64,000 nt of DNA, taken from the NCBI GenBank assembly GCA_963663665.2, contig CAXXKP010000009.1, forward strand, positions 248,001 to 312,000. Direction: 5' to 3'. The translations under genes and the position numbers were made by a program. The notes under the pieces were generated by a model. The model was not told where the DNA came from. It worked only from the letters and a program-made list of their open reading frames with translations, and made no database searches. Source of the stretch: SABI01 sp963663665. GTDB taxonomy: Bacteria; Spirochaetota; Spirochaetia; Sphaerochaetales; Sphaerochaetaceae. Shown in pieces: positions 40,710-50,227 of the stretch (within the stretch, counting starts at the first letter, position 1; each line of letters opens with the position of its first letter).

Positions 40710-40950
40710 TTTGTTTGCTCCTTATTATAAGATAGCAAACATTCCTTATTTTTTTTAAGAGACCGTCCAACTTTCAGTCTTAGTATACCTTTGATTTTTT
40801 TATAACATTACACATGTAATCTCATAATCTACATAGTGAAGTCAATTTTATTCATTCTGGGAAGTGGCTTCACCCAGCCTCACGAGACATATCCTTAATC
40901 CATACTTAAGATTAAAAGTTTATGAAATTTAACCTTAAAGTATTGTATTG

Positions 40951-42009
40951 CTATTTTTCTTTCGCCCCCAAATCATTTTTAATCACACTGATACCCTTCG
41001 CTACTGCTGCAAAGGCACCAAATAAACCTGCAACATCGGATGGAATAATTAATGAGTTATTCGATTTTCCAAGAGCCTCTGCTATACCCTGTTGAGCCTT
41101 TAGGCTTTCAAGAGCAATAATTGCATCACCATTTTTTGCTAGAGCGCTGTTAATAGCAGCATAACCTTTTGCTACGCCTTCCTGCTCTCTAGATGCACGT
41201 AAAAAATCTGCCTCTGCTTTAAGTTTCTGCTCTTCAAATTCCCCTTCAGCGCGTAAGACAATAGCTTGTTTATCAGCCTCAGCAGCCCTCAGTTTAGCTT
41301 CTTTTTCTCCATCAGCTTTTAATATTAACGACTTTTTTTCAGCCTCTGCCTCAAGAACCTTCTTATCAGCTTCTGCCTGAGCAGCAACAACATCAGCTCT
41401 CCTAATCAATTCCTTTTGACGGGCTTCAGAAAGTTTTTCTGCTATCTCACTATCAAATCTAATATCCTCTATTTCAACACGAATGATTTTTATACCCCAT
41501 GCAGTTGCAGCTTCCTGTAATGATTCTCTTAGATTTTCTCCTAATTCCTCACGAGCTCTTATAATGGAGTCTCCATCCTGTTTCCCCACTTCTTGGCGTA
41601 ATATCGTCTGGATAAGAGATAGAATAGTTTCTGCGAATTCAGCAACATCATAAACAGCTTTCATTGCATCTACTATTCTAAAATAACAAACAGCATCAAC
41701 ATAAACTTCACTATTGTCCTTGCATAAGAATTTTCCTTCAGGAGGATCCATCCTATGTTCAGCAACTGAAATATTTCCCTTTCCATCAAACAGATTTTTT
41801 TCCTCTCCGTTGACAATAGTAGTAAGGCCTATATGATTTTTCTTTACTGAATCAATACCTGGAATTATTGTGTTTAGGCCGGGCATTAAGACTTTATGCC
41901 GTCTACCCATACGTTCGACGATACGAACATGACCATCAGGTACTACTTTTATACCTTTTAAAATTGCATACAAAGCAATAAATACCAGAACACCTAAGAA
42001 AATCAACAT
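40951..42009 (-). CDS. SPFH/stomatin-like membrane protein
   Basis: 352 residues: N-terminal membrane helix (LIFLGVLVFIALYAIL), SPFH domain with RIVERMGRRHKVLMPGLN and later YFRIVDAMKAVYDV, then a long coiled coil of Ala/Glu/Lys repeats (AEADKKVLEAEAEKKS), ending with LKAQQGIAEALGKSNNS. This is the QmcA/stomatin type, a membrane microdomain organiser. It directly follows the NfeD gene. Its function within a region full of element debris may be host or cargo. Confidence 0.88.
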   Translation of the reverse strand: MLIFLGVLVFIALYAILKGIKVVPDGHVRIVERMGRRHKVLMPGLNTIIPGIDSVKKNHIGLTTIVNGEEKNLFDGKGNISVAEHRMDPPEGKFLCKDNSEVYVDAVCYFRIVDAMKAVYDVAEFAETILSLIQTILRQEVGKQDGDSIIRAREELGENLRESLQEAATAWGIKIIRVEIEDIRFDSEIAEKLSEARQKELIRRADVVAAQAEADKKVLEAEAEKKSLILKADGEKEAKLRAAEADKQAIVLRAEGEFEEQKLKAEADFLRASREQEGVAKGYAAINSALAKNGDAIIALESLKAQQGIAEALGKSNNSLIIPSDVAGLFGAFAAVAKGISVIKNDLGAKEK

Positions 42010-42552
42010 TTAAAATACCTCCCTGACTATCGCTTTCTCATTTATCATTTCAATGATTTCTACAGGAAGACCATTGACCGGCATACCTTCTTTCATGCCT
42101 GCAGGTAGGATTTCTCCATCATTGAGTATTATTTTAAGTATCTTTCTACGTGATTGGGCTAAAGGGACGGTCTCAACACTGATATCTTTTTTATACTTAT
42201 AAAAGTCTGATACACCATCTTCTTTGAGTTCAATAACCTTTAATATTCCACGTTTCCCGATATAGTATGCTCCATTTCGTTCAGCTGGTATATTCTTTTT
42301 TCCCAACTTTTTAAAAAGCTTTTTTTGTAAATAAAATGAAATGATCAGTAAACCAGGAATTAACCACAATATAAGTATCGGGTTAGGATTTATGAATTGT
42401 AATAATCCTATTATAAAAATAGCAAACCCAATGGGAGCCAAAGCTTCCGTCTGTGTCAACATAAGATCTGCGACAATCAGCACTATGCCAACAGTTAAAA
42501 AAATCCAAGGATCAATGCTTGCAATGAAATTTGCGAAAGGTGCAACATTCAT
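42010..42552 (-). CDS. NfeD-like membrane protein
   Basis: 180 residues from ATG 42552, chosen because taggag lies 9 bases before it; a GTG 27 bases further up has no site. Two or three membrane helices (PWIFLTVGIVLIVADLML; PIGFAIFIIGLLQF; ILILWLIPGLLIISFYL) and a C-terminal OB-fold domain (NGAYYIGKRGILKVIE to GMPVNGLPVEIIEMI). Short NfeD proteins pair with stomatin-type SPFH proteins, and the two genes here are adjacent. Confidence 0.85.
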   Translation of the reverse strand: MNVAPFANFIASIDPWIFLTVGIVLIVADLMLTQTEALAPIGFAIFIIGLLQFINPNPILILWLIPGLLIISFYLQKKLFKKLGKKNIPAERNGAYYIGKRGILKVIELKEDGVSDFYKYKKDISVETVPLAQSRRKILKIILNDGEILPAGMKEGMPVNGLPVEIIEMINEKAIVREVF

Positions 42553-42579
42553 CTTGAGAATACTCCTAAGAAAATACAC

Positions 42580-42970
42580 GTTTTATGTCATGTTTAATCT
42601 TTATATAAACCCACTATCATTTCAATAATCATAGACAATCCTTTGTATGTCAAGTCTTTTTTTATTTGTTATAAATTTACCGTTCAGTAAAATGAACTGT
42701 CCATCTAAAAGAGAAAAAAGAAATACACTAAAATTCAAAAAAGATTGGATTTAAGCAAACATAATTCTCTTAAATAAGGTGAATTTTAAAATATAGAAAA
42801 TGGATAAGCAATTTAGGTAGATGTACTGGGATATACTATAATAAATCCTACAACTACTCACAAAATATTGCAATTAGAATATATACTAATTATTTTATAT
42901 ATAGTATTTTACATATTCTTATGGATATATCGTACAGTTAACATCCATTTGCTTGATAGGTAATAAATAC
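42580..42970. other. 391-base AT-rich intergenic stretch, no gene seen
   Basis: Runs of A/T, stops in all frames and no convincing hairpin or promoter; it ends at the third att-like copy. Only the 5' region of the NfeD gene is likely functional here. Confidence 0.6.
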
Positions 42971-43015
42971 ACCTTTACACGGTAGAAGTCGTTGGTTCAA
43001 ACCCAACCGCGACCA
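42971..43015 (+). repeat. Third, diverged att copy
   Basis: 45 bases match 414-458 of the tRNA with three changes (42/45), including acggtagaagtcgttggttc exactly. No 5' tRNA half precedes it. It is followed 67 bases later by another repeat pair and then an integrase remnant, as at a real attL. Confidence 0.85.
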
Positions 43016-43081
43016 GAGGGCTATTAACTACAATATAAAGAGTAAGTTCCCCTATTATTATTCAAAAATTATAATTTCAAT

Positions 43082-43103
43082 TTTTTGTCCACATTTTTGT
43101 CCA
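43082..43103 (+). repeat. Paired 10-bp repeats next to third att copy
   Basis: tttttgtcca at 43082-43091 and again at 43094-43103, a 12-bp step, the same spacing as the tgtgatagca pair of the intact phage and nearly the same distance from its core (67 against 68 bases). Different sequence, so a different integrase specificity. Confidence 0.65.
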
Positions 43104-43172
43104 TAAAGATCAATTGTTTTGCTACACTTTTTTATGTTAGTTAACATAAATTTATGGGAGTATGTAAAATAA

Positions 43173-43487
43173 TGAGAGATGCATTCATTTTGTGTAAGAT
43201 GGTTAGTGTTTTTTTCCTGGGTACATAATAAACGATTATATGCACGTTTCTTCGATCCAAAAACAGGGAAAGAATCGACACAGAAGTCAGTTGAGAAACT
43301 GGCAAAGGAATTAAAAATTCAAGTTACTTTAAAAGTCATGAAGGAGAGTGAAGCTCAACGGACCTGTGCTTTAGCTATTGATGCCGGTCTGATCTTTAAA
43401 AAGAAGAGCACTATATTGTATCGAGATTACATCAAGGAGTTTTGGGACTTTGATTGGAACCAGATTAGATGGAAACACACAGACTGA
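43173..43487 (+). pseudogene. Integrase remnant of a second element
   Basis: An N-terminal piece with RLYARFFDPKTGKESTQKSV, then AQRTCALAIDAGLIFKKKST and IKEFWDFDW, the arm-binding and linker part of a tyrosine integrase related to the one at 591 (which has VEKYILEYWDYD). The start is frameshifted near 43225 and the catalytic domain is missing. It was cut off by an insertion element fragment. Confidence 0.75.
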
Positions 43488-43588
43488 TGCAGTGATTCCT
43501 GTTTCTTTGGAAACCTGCTTAACACTATGGTCGCCTCAATCTACTACTCTACGAACAATTGAGTTTTAAAATCTTTAGAATATTTCAT
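43485..43588 (-). pseudogene. Transposase OrfA remnant
   Basis: From ATG 43588, preceded by aggagg, the minus strand reads MKYSKDFKTQ and then, after a frame change, RRVVD, stop, GDHSVKQVSKETGITAS, a helix-turn-helix transposase start. One frameshift and one stop; the rest is missing. Confidence 0.65.
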
Positions 43589-43657
43589 GTAGTTTCGCTT
43601 TCCTCCTAGCGAAAACTGTTGTGACAGATAGTGGATATACGACATAATAAATTAAAA

Positions 43658-44191
43658 ATGGAGAAAACAAAATTGGAAAATATTTTAACTGAATTGGCAA
43701 AAAGTATTAATATTATTATCGGTGCACTTTGTACGATTATGGGTGGAGTAATACAAAATAAGTATAATGAAAATTACAAAAAAAAGAGATTATACTCAGA
43801 AAAATTAGAAAGAATATATTTTTTATGCCAAGCTGTTTTTGACGGTCATAAAAATGAAATACGAAAAGCTCTTATGTATTTACCTACAAATAAAGAAATG
43901 TTTTTAAAAAATCGAAATCATCCAGGAAAAGAATCTAGTGAATTAAAAATGTTGATTAAGAGTTATATACCTGAGAATAAAAATCTTCTTATAAAATATG
44001 ATGAAGGACATCAGCGTCTTAAACAAGATTTTTATAGTATTGAACAAGAAATATTAGAGAATGAACATTTTGATAAATATCGATTAGAAGAATATAATAA
44101 GAATTGGATAGAATATATAAAAATATTAGGAATAGCCTCGGATCAAATAAAGGATACAGTCGCATTGAAATTAAATAAAATGATTAAATAG
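43658..44191 (+). CDS. Hypothetical protein with N-terminal membrane segment
   Basis: 177 residues from ATG 43658 (a GTG at 43631 is an alternative; neither has a good ribosome binding site). One hydrophobic helix (SINIIIGALCTIMGGVIQ) then a long helical, charged domain (FLCQAVFDGHKNEIRKALMY). Very AT-rich. It is alone among element debris. Not recognised; small single-TM proteins like this occur in mobile defence cassettes, but there is no specific evidence. Confidence 0.5.
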   Translation: MEKTKLENILTELAKSINIIIGALCTIMGGVIQNKYNENYKKKRLYSEKLERIYFLCQAVFDGHKNEIRKALMYLPTNKEMFLKNRNHPGKESSELKMLIKSYIPENKNLLIKYDEGHQRLKQDFYSIEQEILENEHFDKYRLEEYNKNWIEYIKILGIASDQIKDTVALKLNKMIK

Positions 44192-44244
44192 ATCATATTT
44201 TAATATGCTAAAACCTCACCAAAGACTATGAATGCAAATCTGGC

Positions 44245-44321
44245 ATGAATAATAGTGTACATTTTCCATATTGCAGTTGAGTTATGTTGTCGAATTAATT
44301 AAAATAACCCATGGGATGAAT
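44245..44321 (-). repeat. 77-bp inverted repeat, right copy
   Basis: Reverse complement of 39232-39307 with about 69 of 77 matches. The two copies bound 5.1 kb holding transposase remnants, SPFH/NfeD, the third att copy and the integrase remnant. No target duplication is evident outside them. Confidence 0.8.
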
Positions 44322-44428
44322 TTTTTAATCTCTAGCGCTACTGGCTCTAGTTCAGATCGTAAACGTCATCTCATAGCTTATATTTGATTCTTCTTAAATT
44401 CACTAAGCTTCTTTCCAGGAGACTTACG

Positions 44429-44599
44429 ATGAATAAGCAGTATAGTAAAGAAGAAAAGAATGAGTTAATTGCTGAATATCAGCAGTGGATGTGTTTTGTC
44501 AATCATAAAGTAAATTTTGGAGGTGAAGATATTTTCTTGGACTCCAAAAGGAGAAGAGAATGTATTCATATTGTGAATGTTTCAACATTCAAATTGTAA
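44429..44599 (+). pseudogene. Probable transposase OrfA fragment
   Basis: ATG 44429, with aggag 12 bases upstream, begins MNKQYSKEEKNELIAEYQQ, typical of IS66-type OrfA starts; after about 20 residues it loses similarity. The following 240 bases hold no clear gene. Low certainty. Confidence 0.45.
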
Positions 44600-44840
44600 A
44601 CATCCTAGTAGTCAAATTTCACTATAATAGAGCTTTAAGCCCATTTCTATTTATTTAAACTTTTTTTACCCACAACTTTTTCCTAAGACCCTTAAGAACC
44701 AGATGTAGTACTGATTTAGATCAAGTAGTTATAGTAATGGAGTCTCCTGATGACGGCGATGTTGGACATACATGGAACAATGGCGACTTACACCAAAAGG
44801 CTCCAAAAAAAATCATATTTAGTCTTGAGTAGATAATCAA

Positions 44841-45512
44841 TCAAAAATATCTTATCGGTCGAACATATAAATCCCAATCTCTAGACAAAACATATTGTGT
44901 TCCTTTCTCAAAATTCTGATACCATACATTAATTCCATCATATTCAGAAGAAGCCCAATAATACGAATCGGAAAACCCTCCTAGACCTTTGGTATGTAGA
45001 TTCTGATACATTAGATTCAGTTCATCTCTAGATGGGAGAGACCAGTCATCGTATCCACCTTGAACAAGTTCGCTGCAATATGTTGCTGCAAGCAAAGCCT
45101 TGTCTTGTTTAGGTCCTTCCTTTTTTTGCCTTTCCATTATTTTTAGAGTATTTGACCTTCCACCACCAATGCCTTCGGTTGTATTAAGAAAGAAGAAGTC
45201 AAAATCCCCTTCCATTATCTTGTCTTTTCCTTCAGCACTAGCTGGAGCTGCCTCAAGATATCGCCATCCTTCACTGTATGAACCCTTGTCATAGAAGATG
45301 ATACCTCCTGCCGGGCCAGTGTCCCCAATAGAATAACTATCCTTTACCTTCTTAGCTGGAATAACCAGTCCATCAGAGTACGTCATACTCTCAATGTCGC
45401 TTATCGGAATCTCTATTGTTGATCCATCGATTTTTGTGATGATTAGATTTTGCGAAGGTAGTAATACAAAGGATGTTAACAATATACAAATTAGTAACAG
45501 AATTCTTTTCAT
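44841..45512 (-). CDS. DUF1566-type secreted protein
   Basis: 223 residues from ATG 45512, with ggag 8 bases before it; the longer start has no site. Signal peptide MKRILLLICILLTSFVLLPS. Then DGSTIEIPISDIES and the DUF1566 (Lcl-type) domain: SIGDTGPAGGIIFYDKGS, DWSLPSRDELNLMYQNL, YYWASSEYD and YVRPIRYF. Such proteins are frequent in spirochaetes and Bacteroidetes and resemble the formylglycine-generating/C-lectin folds of the cell surface. Likely exported to the envelope. Confidence 0.8.
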   Translation of the reverse strand: MKRILLLICILLTSFVLLPSQNLIITKIDGSTIEIPISDIESMTYSDGLVIPAKKVKDSYSIGDTGPAGGIIFYDKGSYSEGWRYLEAAPASAEGKDKIMEGDFDFFFLNTTEGIGGGRSNTLKIMERQKKEGPKQDKALLAATYCSELVQGGYDDWSLPSRDELNLMYQNLHTKGLGGFSDSYYWASSEYDGINVWYQNFEKGTQYVLSRDWDLYVRPIRYF

Positions 45513-45825
45513 AGGACGCTCCTTTTTTCTTTCCTTTGGATCTTTCATTACTATAGTTTTTAATTGCTATATCATAGAAAGAAATTGATTAAAAAAAATG
45601 ACTATCTTCTACCAGTATCTGGTTTTAAGATTCTTAAAGCACCTACCCCTCCATAGAAAAAGAGTACGCCTGTTTTCAGCTATTGTAAATATAAAAAAAT
45701 TCGAACATATTCTCCATGAATGTCGAAAACAATATTCGTTCTGAAATATTTGAGTAGATGTAATAAATTTAAGAGAATCGTAATACACAATACCGCTCTT
45801 TATGAACGATCAGTGGAACCCCTAT

Positions 45826-46029
45826 CTATGGAGTATTCTCATAGACCTTGGCAACTCTGCCAACCAGACCTGATTCGAGTCTGACTTTAATTCCATGGGG
45901 ATGATTGGGGGATTTGGTAAGGATATCCTTTACCACTCCCTCTGTTAGATTGCCAGTACGTTGATCTTCTTTGAGAATAATCGATACCTTCAAACCTGGC
46001 TTAATGTTCTTACGCAGATTTCCTTCCAT
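45826..46029 (-). CDS. ywbE: YwbE family protein
   Basis: 67 residues from ATG 46029, with agagg 7 bases upstream. NIKPGLKVSIILKEDQRTG and TKSPNHPHGIKVRLESG match the YwbE (DUF2196) family, a small KOW-like basic protein of unknown function, nearly universal in length. Single gene with no clear operon partner. Confidence 0.88.
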   Translation of the reverse strand: MEGNLRKNIKPGLKVSIILKEDQRTGNLTEGVVKDILTKSPNHPHGIKVRLESGLVGRVAKVYENTP

Positions 46030-46320
46030 GTTAGCCTCTTGCTTGGTAGTATAGCTTTTTTCTTGGAGTAGGAGAACCACATATCCCTTGTGCTAAAGGT
46101 GACAGGAGCTGTCTTAGATGACATTAATTGGTACAATATTGTAAGGAAAGCAGGAGAGAAACCTACTTAAAAAAAAGTACATCATAATCCTTTTCACGGA
46201 AGGACATATGGTTTTACACTCAATTTTCGTTTGATTCATCTAATAAAAATATTTTGTTCTTTATTCCTTCTTTATTTCTGTAATCATGCAAATAAAAATC
46301 TATATATGGAAATTTGATGG

Positions 46321-46349
46321 TTGCTTTTTTATTAAATGCTCAATATTAT
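46321..46349 (+). promoter_or_regulatory. Promoter of the DeoR-family gene
   Basis: TTGCTT (46321-46326), 17 bases, TATTAT (46344-46349). The expected transcript start is about 5 bases before ATG 46362, so the mRNA has almost no leader and no ribosome binding site. Confidence 0.65.
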
Positions 46350-46361
46350 CATTAAGTAAAT

Positions 46362-47141
46362 ATGAATGTAAGAACCATCACCTATAATCGACATCTCAGA
46401 ATACTTGATCTCCTTAAAGAGAAAGGAGAAGTAAAAGTAGAGTTCCTTGCAGATGACCTTGGCGTTTCTGCTGTGACAATACGTCGCGACTTGGATCAAC
46501 TCGACCAGAGAGGATTTCTTGTTCGCCGACATGGAGGAGCAATCCCCCTTCGGGAAAAATCTGGCGGAGTACCTGAACGAGGATTTATTGAAAAAGATTC
46601 TACGTATGTTTTGGAAAAGAAACGTATTGCAGAGAAAGCGGCAGAACTCATTTCTGATAGTGAAATATTATTTATGAATTCTGGTTCGACAGTACTGTTT
46701 TTCCTTCGAGCCTTGAGAAACAAAAAAGTAAGAATTATTACAAACAACGCTGCTGCAATTGGATGTGAAAAAGATTCAGAAGTCGAACTCATGTTCCTTG
46801 GTGGTGAATATAGGGAACAATCCAAGAGTTTTGTGGGAGAAATACCCCTTTCGATAATCAAGGATATCAACAGCTCTCACACAATCCTTGGAACCAATGG
46901 CTTAGACTTGGAGCGAGGTTTGACAACCAGCGTATTCCAAGAGAGCAGTATCAACCAAGCAATGGTAGAGAACACTAACGGCAAAGTAATAGTACTCGCA
47001 GATTCATCGAAGTTACAACGGATTTCAAACTTCTTGAGTATCAAATTGGATAAAATTGACATTCTGGTCACTGATGATAAATGCCCGGAAGATTTTCGCC
47101 TTGCGTTAATCGAGCGAGACATACAAGTCATTATTGCTTGA
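46362..47141 (+). CDS. DeoR-family transcriptional regulator (UlaR-like)
   Basis: 259 residues. DeoR helix-turn-helix at the N-terminus (FLADDLGVSAVTIRRDLDQL, then RRHGGAI), then the sugar-phosphate-sensing domain (NNAAAIG, FLGGEYREQSKSFVGE, NGLDLERGLTTS, VLADSSKLQR). Members of this family answer to phosphorylated sugars. Immediately downstream are a sugar kinase, an ABC importer and UlaG. E. coli UlaR, controlling ascorbate use, is of this family, so it is the likely local repressor with the kinase's product as ligand. Confidence 0.88.
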   Translation: MNVRTITYNRHLRILDLLKEKGEVKVEFLADDLGVSAVTIRRDLDQLDQRGFLVRRHGGAIPLREKSGGVPERGFIEKDSTYVLEKKRIAEKAAELISDSEILFMNSGSTVLFFLRALRNKKVRIITNNAAAIGCEKDSEVELMFLGGEYREQSKSFVGEIPLSIIKDINSSHTILGTNGLDLERGLTTSVFQESSINQAMVENTNGKVIVLADSSKLQRISNFLSIKLDKIDILVTDDKCPEDFRLALIERDIQVIIA

Positions 47142-47471
47142 AAATATTTCATCCTCATCAATGCATCAACCAAAGGGTTTTGCTATATAGGATTTTCAAT
47201 TCCATTTGATAACACACTCGATGAAAAACCCTGTTTAACCAATATTCTTATGTTCACCCAGTTATTTCGTCCTTCCTTACATATAATATGTATTAGATAA
47301 TCATATAAATAATACTTGTTTTTTGATTTTTTTGATTCTATAATGGGGTCAATAGTACGAAATACAATCATATTTCTACATCTATTATGTTTGTATTGAG
47401 CGTTATTTCTATTTTTTTGGAAATATAATAGTATCATTTATACAACTTTTTTGATTGAAGGAGAGAATTTT
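47142..47471. other. 330-base intergenic region between regulator and kinase
   Basis: No gene. AT-rich with runs of T; it must contain the kinase promoter and likely regulator operators. gaaggag at 47457-47463 serves the kinase. I could not define an operator with confidence. Confidence 0.5.
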
Positions 47472-48539
47472 ATGGCAAAATATGATTTTATGAGTTTTGG
47501 TGAAGCAAATGTGCGTTTTGCACCTCTAGGCCATGATAGGCTCGCACAAGCAGAGGAATTACAGCTCGGCATCGCAGCAGCAGAACTCAATTGTTGCGTA
47601 AACATCTCCAATTTAAGCACAAAATTACTTCAACCTACGTTAAAAACTGCATATATCACCAAGCTTGTAGATTTCTGGACTGGCAAGTACATCATAGAAC
47701 ACGCTAGAGCCCAAGGTGTCGATATGTCGAATGTACTTGTTGAAGAATACGACAAAATAGGAAGAACTCGAAATGGACTAGCTTTTATTGAGGTAGGAAT
47801 TGGACCTAGACCAAGTAAACAGCTCTATGACCGAGGACATTCAGCGTTGAGCAAAATCCAACCAGGAGATATAGAGTGGAAGAAAATTCTCGATACACGC
47901 TGGTTTCATACAACTGGAATTGTCACAGCATTAGGAGAATATACTGCATCAGAAGTTGTGAAAGCTCTTAAAATAGCGAAGGAAAACGGAGCAACAACGA
48001 GTTACGATCTCAACTATCGCCACACACTGTGGAGCAAAGATGATGCCCGGCAAGCAGCAGCTTTAATTATGCCTTATGTTGATGTAATCCTTGGAAATGA
48101 AGAAGACTTTGAAACTATGCTTGGAATTGGTGCAGAAAATACAGATGAAAACTACTCCAGCATAAACCCAGAAAATTACAAAATTGTAGCTACAAAAGTG
48201 ATGCAAGTATATCCTCACATTAAAGCTGTCGGAACTTCTTTAAGGGAAGTAAAAACAGCTCTACTGAATAACTGGCAAACCGCTCTCATGACAGAGAATG
48301 GTTTTTTCGTCTCTCCCAAATATGAGAATATTGAAATCTATGATAGAACTGGTGGAGGCGACAGCTTCGCATCTGCACTCATCTGGGGAATGTTAGAAGG
48401 CAAGAAAGAACAAGAAGTCATTGACTTTGCAGCTGCATACTCAGCTCTTTGTCACACTGTGAGAAATGACTGGAATATCATCACAACTGATGAAGCATAT
48501 GATTTAATGAAAGGTGGAAGTGCAAGGGTCAAACGATGA
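47472..48539 (+). CDS. PfkB-family sugar kinase
   Basis: 355 residues from ATG 47472, gaaggag 9 bases upstream. KdgK-type ribokinase fold: early SFGEANVRFAP, ATP-side YDLNYRHTLW and GNEEDFETMLG, and the catalytic motif DRTGGGDSFASALI with the base Asp in GGGD. It phosphorylates a sugar or sugar acid with ATP. It is followed by a terminator, then the ABC/UlaG operon, so it probably phosphorylates the imported compound before lactone opening. 2-keto-3-deoxygluconate is the other usual substrate. Confidence 0.85.
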   Translation: MAKYDFMSFGEANVRFAPLGHDRLAQAEELQLGIAAAELNCCVNISNLSTKLLQPTLKTAYITKLVDFWTGKYIIEHARAQGVDMSNVLVEEYDKIGRTRNGLAFIEVGIGPRPSKQLYDRGHSALSKIQPGDIEWKKILDTRWFHTTGIVTALGEYTASEVVKALKIAKENGATTSYDLNYRHTLWSKDDARQAAALIMPYVDVILGNEEDFETMLGIGAENTDENYSSINPENYKIVATKVMQVYPHIKAVGTSLREVKTALLNNWQTALMTENGFFVSPKYENIEIYDRTGGGDSFASALIWGMLEGKKEQEVIDFAAAYSALCHTVRNDWNIITTDEAYDLMKGGSARVKR

Positions 48540-48594
48540 TCACTTTTTACGCAAGATAAACATATTAGTGAATCTTGAACCTCGTAATATCGAA

Positions 48595-48632
48595 AATACT
48601 CTACCTTTTTAGATATGGTAGAGTATTTTTAT
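48595..48632 (+). terminator. Rho-independent terminator after the kinase
   Basis: Arms aatactctacc (48595-48605) and ggtagagtatt (48617-48627), 11 bp perfect, 11-base loop, then tttat. It separates the kinase transcript from the ABC operon. Confidence 0.8.
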
Positions 48633-48766
48633 ATATATTAAGAAAAATCAGGTGTAAAACCATTTGAGATAAATTTTTCATGTAGTATTTGGTGAAAAAA
48701 CACCTTAAAAAAAAGTGTTAATACAATAATTATCGGTCAAATAGATAAAATCAATCATTTTATAAC

Positions 48767-48795
48767 TTGCGATTTGAACATAACGGGTGTATTAT
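48767..48795 (+). promoter_or_regulatory. Promoter of the ABC-UlaG operon
   Basis: TTGCGA (48767-48772), 17-base spacer, TATTAT (48790-48795). It stands 40 bases before the GTG of the binding-protein gene, whose ribosome binding site is aggagg at 48822-48827. Confidence 0.7.
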
Positions 48796-48834
48796 CAGAT
48801 ATGACATTCTTATTCGTTCATTAGGAGGACAAAT

Positions 48835-50214
48835 GTGAAAAGAAGAAAACTCTTAATAGTGTTACTGATTTTATCAGTTGTACTGCTCAATATTTGGGCA
48901 GCAGGCACAAAGGAACAACCTGCCGTAGGCGCAGAAGTTTCCACGACAGGTTTTGACTGGAAACAGTTTTCCGGACAAACTATAGTTGTGTGTTTCCCCA
49001 ACCATGTTCAGTACAATGCTGCCATGCCACTCATCCCTGAATTCGAAGCATTGACGGGAATGAAAGTAGAAGTGGACTTGTTACAGTATGTAAAGATGCA
49101 TGACAAGGAAATTCTTGAAATGAGCAAGCCAGGCACTGGCGATTATGACTTAGTTACTATCATTAATGCATGGAAGGCTGAATTAGCTGCTTCTGACCTT
49201 GTACAACCATTAGATCCATTCTTTGCAGATACAAGCCTTGTGCCACCGGATTATGATTTCAATGACCTCATTCCGAAGTATGTAGAAGGTGCTGGTGCTG
49301 TTGGTGGTACAAAGATTTACCTCGGTGGACCGGGATCCCAATTATATGCACTACCATTCGGTACTGAAACCAGTATGCTGATTTATCGAAAGGATATTTT
49401 CGATAAGTACAAACTAGCTGTTCCAACAACCTACGAAGAATTAGCAGCTACTGCTAAATTCATTACAGAGAAAGAGAAAGCTAATGGTATTTATGGTATC
49501 ACCATGCGAGGACAAGCTGGACACCAAGCTGCACATGCCTTCTTGTTACATGGATCTCCATTAGGGGCTCAATGGTTCGACGAAAATTGGGAACCACAAT
49601 TTACCAGCCCTGAGGTTTTGGCTACTTTAAAATTCATGCAGGATATGCAAGCATACGGACCTCCAGGAATGAGCAGTTTCGACCAAGACGGAGAATTCCA
49701 ATCCTTCCTACAAGGCAATGCTGCCATGTATGTTGATGCTTCAATCTTTGCTCCTTTAGCAAGAGATCCCCAAAAGTCTAAAGTATACGACAAGCTTGGA
49801 TATGCATTACATCCAACCGGACCTGCAGGAAGATCAACAGAAATGGGAGGTTTTGCTATTGGTATCCCTAAGAACTCAGCTAATCCAAAAGCTTCCTTCC
49901 TATTCATGATGTGGCTCACCAGCAAGGAAACTTCTAAGAAATTGATGCTCAATGGAGGAGCTCCTTTCAGAATATCTACACTGAACGACCCAGAACTTCA
50001 GGCTAAATATCCAGAGTATGCCATCCTCTCTGAAACTGTTCCAAGTATCAACCCAGATTGGCGTCCAATTATTCCACAATTCAATGAAGTGGAGAATATT
50101 TTCGGCATAGCTGTAAACCAAGTATTAAGTGGACAAAAAACACCAGAAGCTGCAATGCAGGGAATCATGGACACAGAACGTGCTCTCATGGTTAAATACG
50201 GTTATATAAAGTAA
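48835..50214 (+). CDS. ABC transporter sugar-binding protein
   Basis: 459 residues from GTG 48835, aggagg 7 bases upstream. Signal peptide KRRKLLIVLLILSVVLLN ends in the WAAG-TKE type frequent in spirochaetal solute-binding proteins. The domain is of the extracellular family 1 (maltose-type): LPFGTETSMLIYRKDIFDKY, YEELAATAKFI, GNAAMYVDAS, GFAIGIPKNSANP. It captures an oligo- or monosaccharide-like ligand, here plausibly ascorbate or a related lactone. A stem-loop follows. Confidence 0.92.
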   Translation: MKRRKLLIVLLILSVVLLNIWAAGTKEQPAVGAEVSTTGFDWKQFSGQTIVVCFPNHVQYNAAMPLIPEFEALTGMKVEVDLLQYVKMHDKEILEMSKPGTGDYDLVTIINAWKAELAASDLVQPLDPFFADTSLVPPDYDFNDLIPKYVEGAGAVGGTKIYLGGPGSQLYALPFGTETSMLIYRKDIFDKYKLAVPTTYEELAATAKFITEKEKANGIYGITMRGQAGHQAAHAFLLHGSPLGAQWFDENWEPQFTSPEVLATLKFMQDMQAYGPPGMSSFDQDGEFQSFLQGNAAMYVDASIFAPLARDPQKSKVYDKLGYALHPTGPAGRSTEMGGFAIGIPKNSANPKASFLFMMWLTSKETSKKLMLNGGAPFRISTLNDPELQAKYPEYAILSETVPSINPDWRPIIPQFNEVENIFGIAVNQVLSGQKTPEAAMQGIMDTERALMVKYGYIK

Positions 50215-50227
50215 ATAACGTTTTAAA

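Noticed and set aside
39171..44600. This region as a second intact prophage
   Set aside because: No structural, replication or lysis genes; only broken transposases and an integrase piece are seen.
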